Positions 21,615 through 32,152 of a stretch of 64,000 nucleotides of DNA are shown piece after piece. The notes beneath the pieces are model-generated. The model had not been told where the DNA came from. It made no database searches and saw nothing but the letters and a program-made list of their open reading frames with translations. Source of the stretch: Hepsetus odoe. Lineage: Eukaryota > Chordata > Actinopteri > Characiformes > Hepsetidae. The position numbers were made by a program, and so were the translations under genes. The DNA is taken from assembly GCA_017165825.1 (NCBI GenBank), contig CM029370.1, positions 23,095,686 through 23,159,685 on the forward strand, written 5' to 3'. Positions within the stretch are counted from its first letter, which is position 1, and each line of letters starts with the position of its first letter.

Positions 21615-24324
21615 TGTGTTTGTGCTAACACACACTGCTAAGCAAAAAAAAAAAAACAACCTGCTTAATACTGTCCACCCCCCCCAAAAGCCTCTAAAAC
21701 TGTGAGGCATGAACCCCACAAAAACTCAGGTGCATTATGAAATTTGGCACCATGAGTTTAGCAGAAAATCATTTTGAGGTCTAAGTTGGAAAATAGATCA
21801 ATTAAAAAATGTCCAGCACATCCCACAACACAAATGCTAGGCTGGATTGAGGTTTAGACAAAAAACATCTTGATGTCTGTTCCTCAAACCGTTTCTGAAA
21901 AATCTGTGCAATGGGGCATTGTGCATTATCCTTCTATTGGAATTTTGTTGCCATTAAGGGGTGCATTTTTCTGCACATAAATCCTGTGAACCATGGTTTC
22001 CCAACGGAACAGCACACTGCCTCTAACAGTTTGCCTTTTTTCTATATTCCATCTGGCCACCATCTCATTCCTAAGACGCACTCACATGCCCATTCTCAAC
22101 AAAACTGACAGTGGTGAAAGTGACTACCCTTGTCATTGTGAAACGCAGCACAGCACAACACAACGAAATTCAACCTCTGCGTTTCACCCATACACACACG
22201 TGCAGCAGGGGGTAGCTATTGAAAGCGCCCGGGGAGCAGTGACTGGGATGGTACCTTGCTCAAAGGTACCTCAGGGCAACCTACTGGTGAGGGAATCAAA
22301 CCCACAATCTTCTGATCCGGGGCAACTCCCTAAGCAGAATTAGGCCACCGCTAGCAGTGAGGTCAGCATGGGGACTCTGACTGCTCTGCAGCTGTGAGGC
22401 CCCAAAAGCGGCAAGTTGTGTTGCACTGTGTTCTGACATCTTTCTAGCATCACTGATTTAAATACTGCACACCTTATCTTTTTTTTTTCCCTGCTTACAA
22501 TGCATCAGCTTCAAGAATTGATTGTTTATTAACTCCCTGATCTATCACACCCTTTTACAGGTGCTGCTGTTTTGAGAATGTATTATTCATTTGATCTGTC
22601 TGTTTTTAAGATGTGCTTGATCTGTGCATTTAATATTTGTTAGATAATGTAAAGTTTATTTTTAAATAACTTATGAATTGTGAATTTATTCAGATTTGGT
22701 AAAAAATAATACTACCAATTATGTTGGTGGTGATAAAGCAGTACAGTACAATACATATATTTATATATAGTTTTATGAAAAATGAAGTGCTTTAAATAAA
22801 ACATCATTAAAATATTCAGTACAAACAGCGTTTAGAAGATGATAAATTATTTTCATTACATTTGAGAAGTGGTATGAAGTTGTGAAATGGCAAAATTTTC
22901 ACATTGTTGTAATTGCATTCTGTGGTAACTAGTTTTGTGAAACCGAAGCCTGCTTGATCTTCACAGGTCTTTCTGTTCCTGCCTGGTGAAGCCAGCTACA
23001 GGCTCTGCTGATCTTAAAGAGCTGATTGAGATCAATCTGCAGTTCCAGGTGTGTAAGTTCTAATCAGAAAATTGAGTTAGCAGTGCTTTTAACGGTATAC
23101 AAACCAAAAACTTAATTTACCATAAATGGTAAATGTCATTGTTTAACTTATGTAAGTGAATTAAGTCTCTACTTTTAAACCAAGACATACACTTTTGTCT
23201 AGCAGATACTAATCAACAGGTTAATGAAGCTTGAGGCATCTGTGTCTCTGAAATTAAACTGGCTCTATTGAAAAAATAAAGATGTAAACGTTATACATCC
23301 TTTGCTTAACTAAAGTCCTTTGCCTCATTATTGCTTGAACCATGTTTATCTTAACCTGTGTGATTAAATTTGTTTAAGTTTTTTTAATGGGTCTTTCTGC
23401 TGTCCCAGAATGCCCTGGAGCAGCTTCTCTACAGTAACCGGTTCTTTAAGAGTGACTTTGCTGTAATTCTTCAACCATTTCTGAAATACGCTGACCCTCC
23501 TCGCCATCCTGTAAGAAATGTGCAGTGACCGCTCTAAACACTGTGTGTTAGCTTCCTAATGTAAAAAAAAAACAAAAAAAAAAAAACAGGCAATAAAATA
23601 ATGAAATTCCTGGAGTCTCTAGAAAAGAACAAAAAGTACAGTCTGTGCTACATAATGTTGTCTCACACCCCTGTCAACCCCGATAGAATGGAAAGATAGA
23701 CATGAGCTTCTTCACTCCGGACTGTTTCCACTTCACCATGAAAGGACACGAGGAGCTGGCTAAGGGTCTTTGGAATAACATGGTGAGATCAGTGTAGCTT
23801 CATTCCTTCTTCTGATTCCTTTTAAGAAATGTTTTGCCATTTTGAAATATGATTTTCTATCTAGCAAAGTTAATATCTAATGCACCATTTTGTTGCTATT
23901 TTGTTTTACAAACATTAATGATCTTTTAAGTTCATACTACAGTTTATATGCTGAGACAAAGATGGTTTTTTTTTTCATATACTGAAGGTGTTCTGTTTAT
24001 CTTTGCTGTGTGCAGTTCCAGCCTGAAGGTGAGAAGTTTATGGTTGAGAGTTTTTCCACCCCCATTCAGCTCATGTGTCCTCCTGTGGTAAGACCTCTAC
24101 TTCTTTGTTACCTGTTGTTAGTTACAATTGCATAGACCGGTTTTCATCTTTTTTCTTTGAACACCCAGGACCATCCTTACATTTACACCAAACCTAATGC
24201 TGTCAAGAATGGTCAGTCCCCGCAGCCTGGGCCACCAGCATCAGGAGGTCCACAATTGGCCGCGTTCCTCTCTCCAATGACTGCTTTGGTTTTTGTTCTC
24301 TTCTGGTTGGCCAACAAAATCTAG
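15453..24324 (+). CDS. Phospholipase B1-like GDSL lipase, single catalytic domain (complete, 16 exons)
   Basis: PLB1-family enzymes are secreted or membrane-anchored GDSL esterases with phospholipase A1/A2, lysophospholipase and retinyl-ester hydrolase activity. Exons: 15453-15510, 15794-15858, 16126-16216, 17003-17061, 17766-17833, 17938-17981, 18081-18201, 18971-19022, 19230-19310, 20314-20379, 20681-20772, 22967-23048, 23409-23510, 23687-23782, 24016-24087, 24169-24324. Phases join to 434 residues. Residues 1-20 form a signal peptide. The catalytic blocks are intact: GDSL with Ser89, the glycine block SWSIGGHG (112-119), Asn204 in IGMNDIC, and Asp339/His342 in FTPDCFHFTMKGH. A Cys-rich segment RSFCSCL follows exon 11. 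The C-terminus is a Pro/Gly-rich linker and a hydrophobic end (FLSPMTALVFVLFWLANKI), as in a membrane or GPI anchor. Mammalian PLB1 has four tandem repeats of this domain; here there is one. The ATG at 15453 has a CCACC context; an in-frame ATG at 15426 is weaker. Confidence 0.9.
18298..18540 (+). mobile_element. Degenerate fish inverted-repeat element, copy 1 (lipase intron 7)
   Basis: Contains the family strings CTGAAATCAAGGGTTTTATT, GAGGATTCGATTGCATGTGG and CTGCTCCACAGCCTG, shared in diverged form with copies near 27205, 33624, 53571 and 60775. Confidence 0.5.
19558..19680 (+). repeat. Compound (TG)n / GTGTGTGTGG microsatellite
   Basis: About 120 bp of GT repeats interrupted regularly by GG, so that a 10-bp higher-order unit recurs. 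A T-rich run follows to about 19720. Confidence 0.95.
19752..19788 (+). repeat. (GAT)n microsatellite in lipase intron 9
   Basis: About 12 tandem GAT units followed by (TAT)n. Confidence 0.9.
21061..21310. repeat. Dispersed fish repeat in lipase intron 11
   Basis: Contains the strings GTCAGGACCCCCACAGGACC and TTGATCATTCTCAGCACAGC, which I associate with a repeat abundant in otophysan fish genomes. No coding content. Family name not assigned. Confidence 0.45.
21583..21613 (+). repeat. Poly-T run (31 T) in lipase intron 11
   Basis: Uninterrupted T run, followed by GTGTGTTTGTG and then an A run. Confidence 0.9.
22111..22352 (-). mobile_element. SINE family A copy 4
   Basis: Full-length layout on the minus strand. 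On the plus strand it starts GTGGTGAAAGTGACTACCCT, has GCAGCAGGGGGTAGC in the body, and ends at AATTAGGCCACCGCT, the head. Confidence 0.75.
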
Positions 24325-24978
24325 AAACCGAAGATGAAGCACCATGAAACTTTGTTGCTATTCATGAGCTACCAGCAATGCCTTTTTTCCCCTGCCTCTT
24401 TGAATGGACTCTCATAAGTTGAAGCCAACTAAAGTACAGTGCAACATTTACAGCCCAGAAAAGAGAATGAGCAAAACTGTGCCATTGCAATTAAGAGACT
24501 ATAACGAGTAAAATTTGGCAGAATTACATGCACATTCAACACCAATGCACTGCTTCATCCGGTCTTCTGCAATGTTAAAAGCGCACCGGCAGCAGGAGAA
24601 CATCATGTACCCTAACCTGATGACCCTTTCTGATCCATCCATCATCTACCTAACTGGATATCCTCCATTTCATAGCCCAAACAGAGCAGTGGCAGGTGCT
24701 GGCCACATTTCGCCCAGACTAATGCTGCTCTAATTGATTTAGCTAGGAAAGGTAATTGTGTGAGCCAACTCAGGCTCATCTGAACAAAAATGGCCCAAGG
24801 TTAGCCTGAAAGCACATTACGCTTATGAAGTCAAAGGAGTTAACTGTTTGGAGAAAGGAGTATTGTGGCTTTTCAGATGGCGGTTAAATGCAGAACATTT
24901 GACAGATGCCTAATGCCCAGAATAATGAGAGAATCACTATCGGAAGCTGCAACCTGAGACATGCATTTAGTCTCTTCA

Positions 24979-24984
24979 AATAAA
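24979..24984 (+). terminator. Poly(A) signal of the lipase gene
   Basis: AATAAA 655 bases after the lipase stop, followed 20-30 bases later by T-rich sequence. The stretch 24325-25005 is then the 3' UTR. Confidence 0.55.
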
Positions 24985-25859
24985 GCTTTTGGAAGAACAA
25001 TACATATCTCTGCTTTTATGCTATCTTTTAAAAGCCACAGTATTCTTGGACTGGGTAAGAGCTTTATTAAGTGTTAATGCCATCCTTAGGTTTAACATAT
25101 AAACAAGAGCCTTTGACTGAAATCAGAACTGATCATATCAGCGGTATCACTGTAATCTCACAGGTGCACAGATTGATTCATAGCAAAGCCCATTATATTG
25201 CAAGTGACTGTTTCCCATCATAAACATGTCCATACAGGTGTTTTCCATAATAAGCAGTCGGTTAATTCATTGCTTTCGTGGCCTTTGCTAGAGCAAACAA
25301 TTGCACAGCCATTTGATACAGGGCAAACACTAAGGCACTGCTGACGTTAACCCCCTTTATTGTCTCCTTGATCAGGATCTGGGCAGCTTGTGAAATAGGA
25401 AATTTGAGACTGGACAAACATGAAACACTGTATGCCCACCATCTGAATAAAACTTTTTAAAATTCATCTGTTCAAGTCTGATTGATTTGGAAGCAAAAAA
25501 TGCGCTCAAGTTTAGCTTCTGATATTTGTATTCAAAACTGAGCACTCCTGTTTTTTTTGGATGAATTTTCAATTTTATTTTTCCCCTCACTATGATAGAC
25601 TCAGCAAGTGAATGCACTCTGCAATTTATGGAATAGACTTTTGACTGTATTTGCTTTGAACAAAATCACCAAATACATTATTGCCATTTATATTAATTCT
25701 GTCTTTATTGCATTTTGTCATTTCAACCATATGCACAGTACACAGTAAAATGAAACAACTTTCCTCCAGGACCCTGGTGCAGGACTAACAAGTGCAGACA
25801 GACAACAATCAGTGCAAAAACAATTGCACGTTTCTAATGTTAACGTTACTACAGTGTTA

Positions 25860-26070
25860 AGTGAAAGTGAATAGTCATTGTTATTGAGTACACAGCGAAC
25901 CACAACAAAATTACACCTCTGCATTTCACACATGCACACCATGCAGCTGGGGACAGCTATGTAAAGTACCCAGGGAACAGTGATGGGGACGGTACCTCAG
26001 GGTACCTACTGGTCTGGGATTCGAATCTTCTGATCCTGAGGCCAACTCCCACTGGGCCACCGCTGCCATG
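25860..26070 (-). mobile_element. SINE family A copy 5
   Basis: On the plus strand: GTGAAAGTGAATAGTCATTG, ATGCAGCTGGGGACAGC in the body, and CACTGGGCCACCGCTGCC at the head end. Slightly shortened compared with copy 4. Confidence 0.7.
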
Positions 26071-27204
26071 TATTTTTAAAACAATACTGTGCAACATTCT
26101 AGAGCCGCCACTTATTTCTTCATATTTTGCTAGGGAATCGGGTTGTGCGAAAATATTGTTTTATGCCATGTCTTTAGCATATTGAGTAGATTAATGAAAT
26201 TGTTTATCACAACAGGCTTCTAAGTGTCTAAAGATACAAGGTGTGTAGCTGGAGAGGTTCCAGCCACTCTGTGGCTGTAAACACCAGCCTGATCGCCTGC
26301 ATCTGTTTCCTCACTGCTTCATACCTGAAGTTAAATGGTTTTGTAGTACTTGTGTAGTTCATATGTAGGTCACTGTGTAGCTGGAAACAGAAAAGACAAT
26401 CCTTTTTTTAAGTTAGAGTATCTCACAAAAGTGAGTACTTTTATTGACAGTGGTTTAGACTTTAATGGCTGTGTGTTGAGTTATTTCGGGGGGACAGCAA
26501 ATGTACACTGTTATACAAGCTGTACACTGGCTACTTTACATTGTATCAAAGTGTTGTCCATCAAAAGATACTCACTTCTGTAGGTAGTTAAGTGGGGAGC
26601 TGAAGTGTGTTCATGTGACTAAAGCATAATGAACTTTTCTTCCAGATCCACATTTATGAGGAGACTCTCTATTTTCAATAATGCGATCAGTGACATGGAG
26701 CAATCATTTCACCCACGCTGTTATAGTTTGTGCAGAATGCTTTGGGTATAACTGCCTTCACTTGTTCATCATAAATGGCTGTGTGTCGGTAGTTAACCTT
26801 TGATTATATAATAGATTAATAGTTATCATTTCAGGACACACAGGCCCAGGAAATTGAATTGCCATTTGCTCAAGCTTTACTGAGATGTTGGTTCATTGCA
26901 TTTGAACAGATATAATAATGTTTTCAGGTTGGCACATGTCTCCTCATCAGGATGAACTAATCTCTCTTAATATTATTATGATTTGAACATATGCTGCTAT
27001 TAAGGAATTTTTTTCTCTCTGAAGTTCATGTACAGTTATTAGATTCATGAATTTTGACCTGATTCAACCTGTTCTCTGGACTTTCTTGCAGTTACTTGTT
27101 TCATTCTGAAACTTACTGGATCTTCTAACAAATGCTAGGGGAGGTTTGTGTGCACAAAAAAAATGATGATATATGATTTTCCATCCTTATTTCATTCATG
27201 AAGT

Positions 27205-27400
27205 ATACACTTTGTGTCCAAAAGTTTGTAGACACCAGCATTTCTTATGAAATCAAGGGTATTCATAGGCGAGTTTCGCCCTTTTGCTACAGGAACAGCC
27301 TCTGTTCCTCTGAGAAGACTATTTACTGAATGTACATTGCAGTAAGGACTGGATTGCATTCATGAAACATTGATGAAGTTGGGTAGAATTCTAGCAAAAG
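27205..27400 (+). mobile_element. Degenerate inverted-repeat element, copy 2 (one end only)
   Basis: Starts GTGTCCAAAAGTTTGTAGAC and contains GAAATCAAGGGTATTCATAG and GGACTGGATTGCATTCATG. The other end is lost. Confidence 0.6.
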
Positions 27401-28539
27401 GGGTTGAATATATAGTACAAAAAAAAAAACATACATTTTTAAAATAATGATGGAACTCTCTTTCCATTTCGAGCATTTGTCTGAAGTGTTATTAAAAGGA
27501 CCATATACAAAAGTGCATACCAGGCAAATAATGTTATTTAAACATTTAAATGGTCCTTAGAGGTGCCATACTGTTGTACGTTACCAATGCCTCGACAGAA
27601 CCCCTTTTTAAGGTTGTACTCAAAATCAGTATAGGATCACAGGTGTCACTTTATGTTATATCATAGGTGGGGGGATGCTCCATCATAGAAAACAGAACGC
27701 CAATGCTCCAAAGCCCAGTCTTGGGGGTTTTATGCCTTTCTGGGCATCAGACATGGTGTCCTTAAGCACACGTGTCAGTAAAGAGAGCACCTTAAAGAAG
27801 TTCAATTCACCTATTAGAAGTGATGTACATATGGTTTCTGTAAACAAAGACAGATGGGCAGAGTGCATTGATTACGTGCTATATTTCCATCCTGTTGATA
27901 TACAATGTGCACAGTCTTAGCTGTTAAGAAATGAACAATGATCTGATGATGCAAAAACACTCAAGAGAACATAAAAGGCCTGTTTACCTCAACAATAGGA
28001 TTTTTCCAAGCCCAGCTCTTTGCTTTATACAAAATGACTGTTTATTCAGATCGCTGTAGCATCCGAGTTACCTTGGTTATGTTTTGTTGATTCCCGGGTG
28101 ATTAGTTTCATCAGCACCATTCTTATGGTAACCCAGAAAAAGATCATTCAGGCCCTTTAAAATTTTATATAAAAGTATAAACAGTGTGCATGATAATAAT
28201 AGTACAACAGTTTTTGGCCTACTTTTTTAAAATGAAAAATTGTTTAATGAAAGGTCTTTGCCTCCTTCCCTGTCTCACTTCACACTTTTAAATTCTCTTT
28301 CAACATTTTGCAGTTATCTTTGTTACTTTGATTCAAATGCATCTGTTTAATAAATCGGTTGCAGTGGTGCTGTCACACAAGGCACTCCGGAGCCTAATCA
28401 ATCATTGCTATTGCCAAGCCTTTATGGAGAAGGCTTCTAATGGAATTACATTATAAAATTAAATAAATAAATAAATGAAAACATTAACTACAGTATGAAG
28501 TAGGACAAGTGTGTGCATGTGTGTTTACATACATACATA

Positions 28540-29084
28540 TAGTACTGTGCAAACGTTTTAGGCAGGTGTGAAAAAATGCTGTAAACAAAGAATGCTTCCA
28601 GAAATATAAATAATGATTGTTTATTTTGATCAATTTACAAAATGCAAAGTGAGCGAACAAAAGAAAAATCTAAATCAAATCAATATTTGGGGTGTTACTA
28701 CCTTTTGCCTTCAAACCAGCATCAGTTCTTCTAGGTGCACTTGCACAAAGTCAGGGATTCTGTAGGATTATAGTCGGTGTATGATCAACCAGTTTTACCA
28801 AACAGGTACTGATGATCATCAGTGTCACGCGGAGGTTGAAACACAGTCATGTTTGGAACAACCTACCAGCCGAGTTCCTTCAAAAACTGTGTGCAAGTGT
28901 ACCTGAAAGACTGATGCTGTTTTGAAGGCAAGGTGAATGCACACCAAATAGTTTGATTTAGATTCTCTTTGTTCATTCCTGCATTTTGTTGATTGATGAA
29001 AATAAATGATTAACCTTCCATTTCTAGAAAGCATTCTTTGTTTTACAGCATTTTCACACCTGCCTAAAACTTTGCACAGTGCTG
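28540..29084. mobile_element. Tc1/mariner-like element with internal deletion, copy 1
   Basis: Inverted ends start TAGTACTGTGCAAACGTTTT and finish TTTGCACAGTGCTG, each flanked by TA, the Tc1/mariner target. The 545-bp interior holds only broken fragments. It shares its ends with the copy at 48122-48654 but has different internal breakpoints. Confidence 0.75.
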
Positions 29085-29103
29085 TAAATTTGCATATACA
29101 GTG

Positions 29104-29106
<3 letters not shown>

Positions 29107-29155
<49 letters not shown>

Positions 29156-29168
29156 TATATATATATAA
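29107..29168 (+). repeat. (TA)n array
   Basis: About 60 bp of TA repeats with one interruption (TACACTATATA). Confidence 0.95.
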
Positions 29169-29268
29169 ATCTTTTAATGTATCAATTAAATTTAATCATT
29201 TTGATGTATAATATAACCTTTCATTGTCAGTGCAACTGTGAGTCAAGTGAGTGCATCATCAGAATAAC

Positions 29269-29269
<1 letters not shown>

Positions 29270-29310
<41 letters not shown>
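29270..29310 (+). repeat. (TA)n array
   Basis: About 40 bp of uninterrupted TA repeats, 100 bp after a similar array. Confidence 0.95.
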
Positions 29311-29313
<3 letters not shown>

Positions 29314-29526
29314 GTTACAGGAGTTAGCTAAATAGTTTGGTTGAGATTAGTTCGTTGTTTTGGCAGAAAGTGAGTATAATTTATATTTTAACGAGTCTAA
29401 GCAGAGCAGACCCAGATGACGTGAAAGAGTCTCACCTCCGAGTGAAAGAGTTTCTAAAGAAATGAAATGAAAGAAAAGACGGAGGAAGCTTTGTGAGGAT
29501 AGATGCGGGGTGTCTGGTCTTTGCAG

Positions 29527-29558
29527 TGATGTCATTTCCCCTCGGCTGGTTATATAAA
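29527..29558 (+). promoter_or_regulatory. chga promoter: CRE-like site and TATA box
   Basis: TGATGTCA (29527-29534, one base from the CRE palindrome) precedes TATATAAA (29551-29558). A start near 29582 would place the CRE about 50 bp upstream and give a 5' UTR of about 210 nt. Mammalian CHGA promoters also rely on a proximal CRE just upstream of the TATA box. Confidence 0.65.
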
Positions 29559-29793
29559 GCAGGTGCAGGTGCTGGAAGTTCGGAGAGGCAGCAGCATCAG
29601 CAGCAGAGCACGAGCTCGATCACCGCATCCTGCGCTTCATCCTTTCACAAGGGCACGGCATGCGACCATAAAGCAGCCTCGCTTATTATTTATTTATTTA
29701 TTTTCCACACCTCCAGAGGAGAGAGAGGAGGAGAACTAGTCGAGGTTTATCTCTCCAGGAGCAGATCTGGGCTTTACTGCTCCAGTCACAGCA

Positions 29794-31924
29794 ATGGTAC
29801 CGCGAGGATGGGTCGTTTTCGTTGTTCTGGCCAAGTGTGGTGAGTAAAAAAAAAGAAAAAAAAAAAAAAAGAGTGCTTCGAAGTTGCCTTTGCGTTTCGC
29901 GTGAAACGACCTGATTGCATGTGACACGTGTGAAAGGTTTGGTGTCCTTCTGGTGTCAGCACCAAGGACAGCAGCAAGACTGAACTCTGATGTATCTTCA
30001 GCTTGAGCTGTTTCAAAGCAGTGCACTTCTCACATCAGCAGTCTGCTCTCACACATGACAGCATTCATTTCTGCCAAGTTGGACACACAGGAGGGAATAC
30101 GCTGACTTCATGTCCTACTTTAATCCAGATGAACTGATTCTCTGGTTGTGGACTGATTTAAATTATTTTCTACTTTTCTAGTGTTCTCAATTCCTGTGTC
30201 AACCACAAACATGGATAGTGAAGATGTCCAGGTAAGAACATGCACCCTTAACTATGCTGAAAAAACGCAAGCCGACTTACAAACTAAATATGTGACCAAT
30301 TTTTTCATCATCAGAGCTGATGTGAAAAGCCATTTATCCCTGGAACAATATCTTCTCTGAAGCTGCAAAAGACCATATTCACTTATAACGGAGGATGAAT
30401 GCGAATATATTGTCTTGCCATTAATTCTGGACCATTTCTCTTGGCTTACCTGGCATGAAATTATGACACAATATGAAGATTAGGTGGGAACTGCTTGTGT
30501 AAAAAATAAGCATTGCATGTTTGCTAGACTTTGTGCCATGATATGCTAGTGATGCACAGATTCAGCATGCAGTAATAGTAAGAAGAAGGCAGGGTATCAT
30601 CTGATTAATCCCAAATTATTTTAAGAAATCATCCTTCTAGAAAAATGAATGTGGCTGTATGATCCTTTGCACTCCAGAATTTGACTTGATTTATTTTTGT
30701 GGATCTTGCTTCTACATAAGTGCCTGAACAGAGTCAGCATACATGCACCGATCCCACTCTTTCAATACTGATTCCAATATCATAATCACTGGTATTGATC
30801 AGGTACCCTTCGTAACTGATAATAACTGATCATTAAAGGTTGTTCAATCATGTAACCTTGGGACTGTAACATGCTCTAGTTTTGACTGCACAATTGTAGT
30901 GCTGCATGTAAAATGATGGTCTCATGAACAATGAACAGTAGCCCACTCTTCACATTTGGATGAGATTCTGGAGAAAATCTGGCTCAGGACTGTGTGTCTT
31001 ATTCTGAATCTGTGTGGGCTAACACACTGTTTCTGAGTGTGACTCAACGACATGGCTTCAGTAAAGTGACAGCTGGTCTCAGAAGCAGTTTATTTTGTAT
31101 CTGTTCTCATGAGTTGCTGAAAAGAAAAAAGAATGTAGGACAGCGCACAAAAAAATGCATTTGAACAGTATTAATGTTTTCATAATGATGAAGACACGTT
31201 CTTCTGAAACTGAGGGTATTAAAAAGGTTGTTTGCCGGCACTTTGCAGCAGTAACTTACTGTTCTGTTCTTTACACTAGATGTTGTAAAATTGCTGTGAG
31301 AAATTGATTGTATTCAACCACAATCAGTGAAAAAAGTGAAAGTGAAAGTGACCATTCTTGTCATTGTGAGAGCACACAGCACAGCACACAGTGAACCACA
31401 ATGAAATTGGATCTCTGCATTTAACCCATGCACATAAACCGTGTACCATGCAGCAGGGGGCAGGTATGAAAGCGCCCGGGGAGCAGTGATGGAAACAGTA
31501 ACTTGCTCAAGGGTGCCTCAGGGCAATCTTGTGATCCTGTGGCCAACTACTAGGCCACCGCTGCCCCACACTGTGGGCGTTTGAGGGCAGAAAAAAAGAT
31601 TCCGTCGAGTATCTAAAAAGGCTCTTTTACTTATTCTTTGATAGAAACCCTTTTAGTTCCACATATAAGTATGTTTAGAACCCTACATAATGAAAACATC
31701 TTCTACCCTAATCTCAGAGTTAAGAATATTCAGCGTTACAAGTGTGATGATTCAAGCTTTTTCTCAAACATGAACAATGTACTGGTACAAGTACTATGAC
31801 AGCCTGACTTGAATGGTTTTTTTACACTTCAGTATTCAACAGACACTTAATATATAGTGCAACAGAGTGAAGAAAAGGTTGTATAAATAATATATCAAAA
31901 GTTCCAACATCAATGTAAAATGTA

Positions 31925-31956
<32 letters not shown>

Positions 31957-32077
31957 ATTACACTACGGTGAAAGAACACTACATGCATTTATGAATTCAA
32001 TAATTCAATACATTACATTCATTTCAGATAATTTCATAATGTTTCATATTGTCCTTCAACTTTTTCTGGTACATATG

Positions 32078-32152
<75 letters not shown>

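Larger units (their letters stand above)
25006..29493. other. Gene-poor spacer between the lipase gene and chga
   Basis: I found no exon with homology. It holds a SINE A copy, an inverted-repeat relic, a Tc1-like element and two (TA)n arrays, listed separately. An 81-codon open frame at 27675-27920 has no recognisable homology. Confidence 0.6.

Noticed and set aside
27675..27920. 81-codon open frame in the spacer before chga
   Set aside because: No recognisable domain, signal peptide or exon neighbours; could be a decayed transposon piece but I cannot support a gene.
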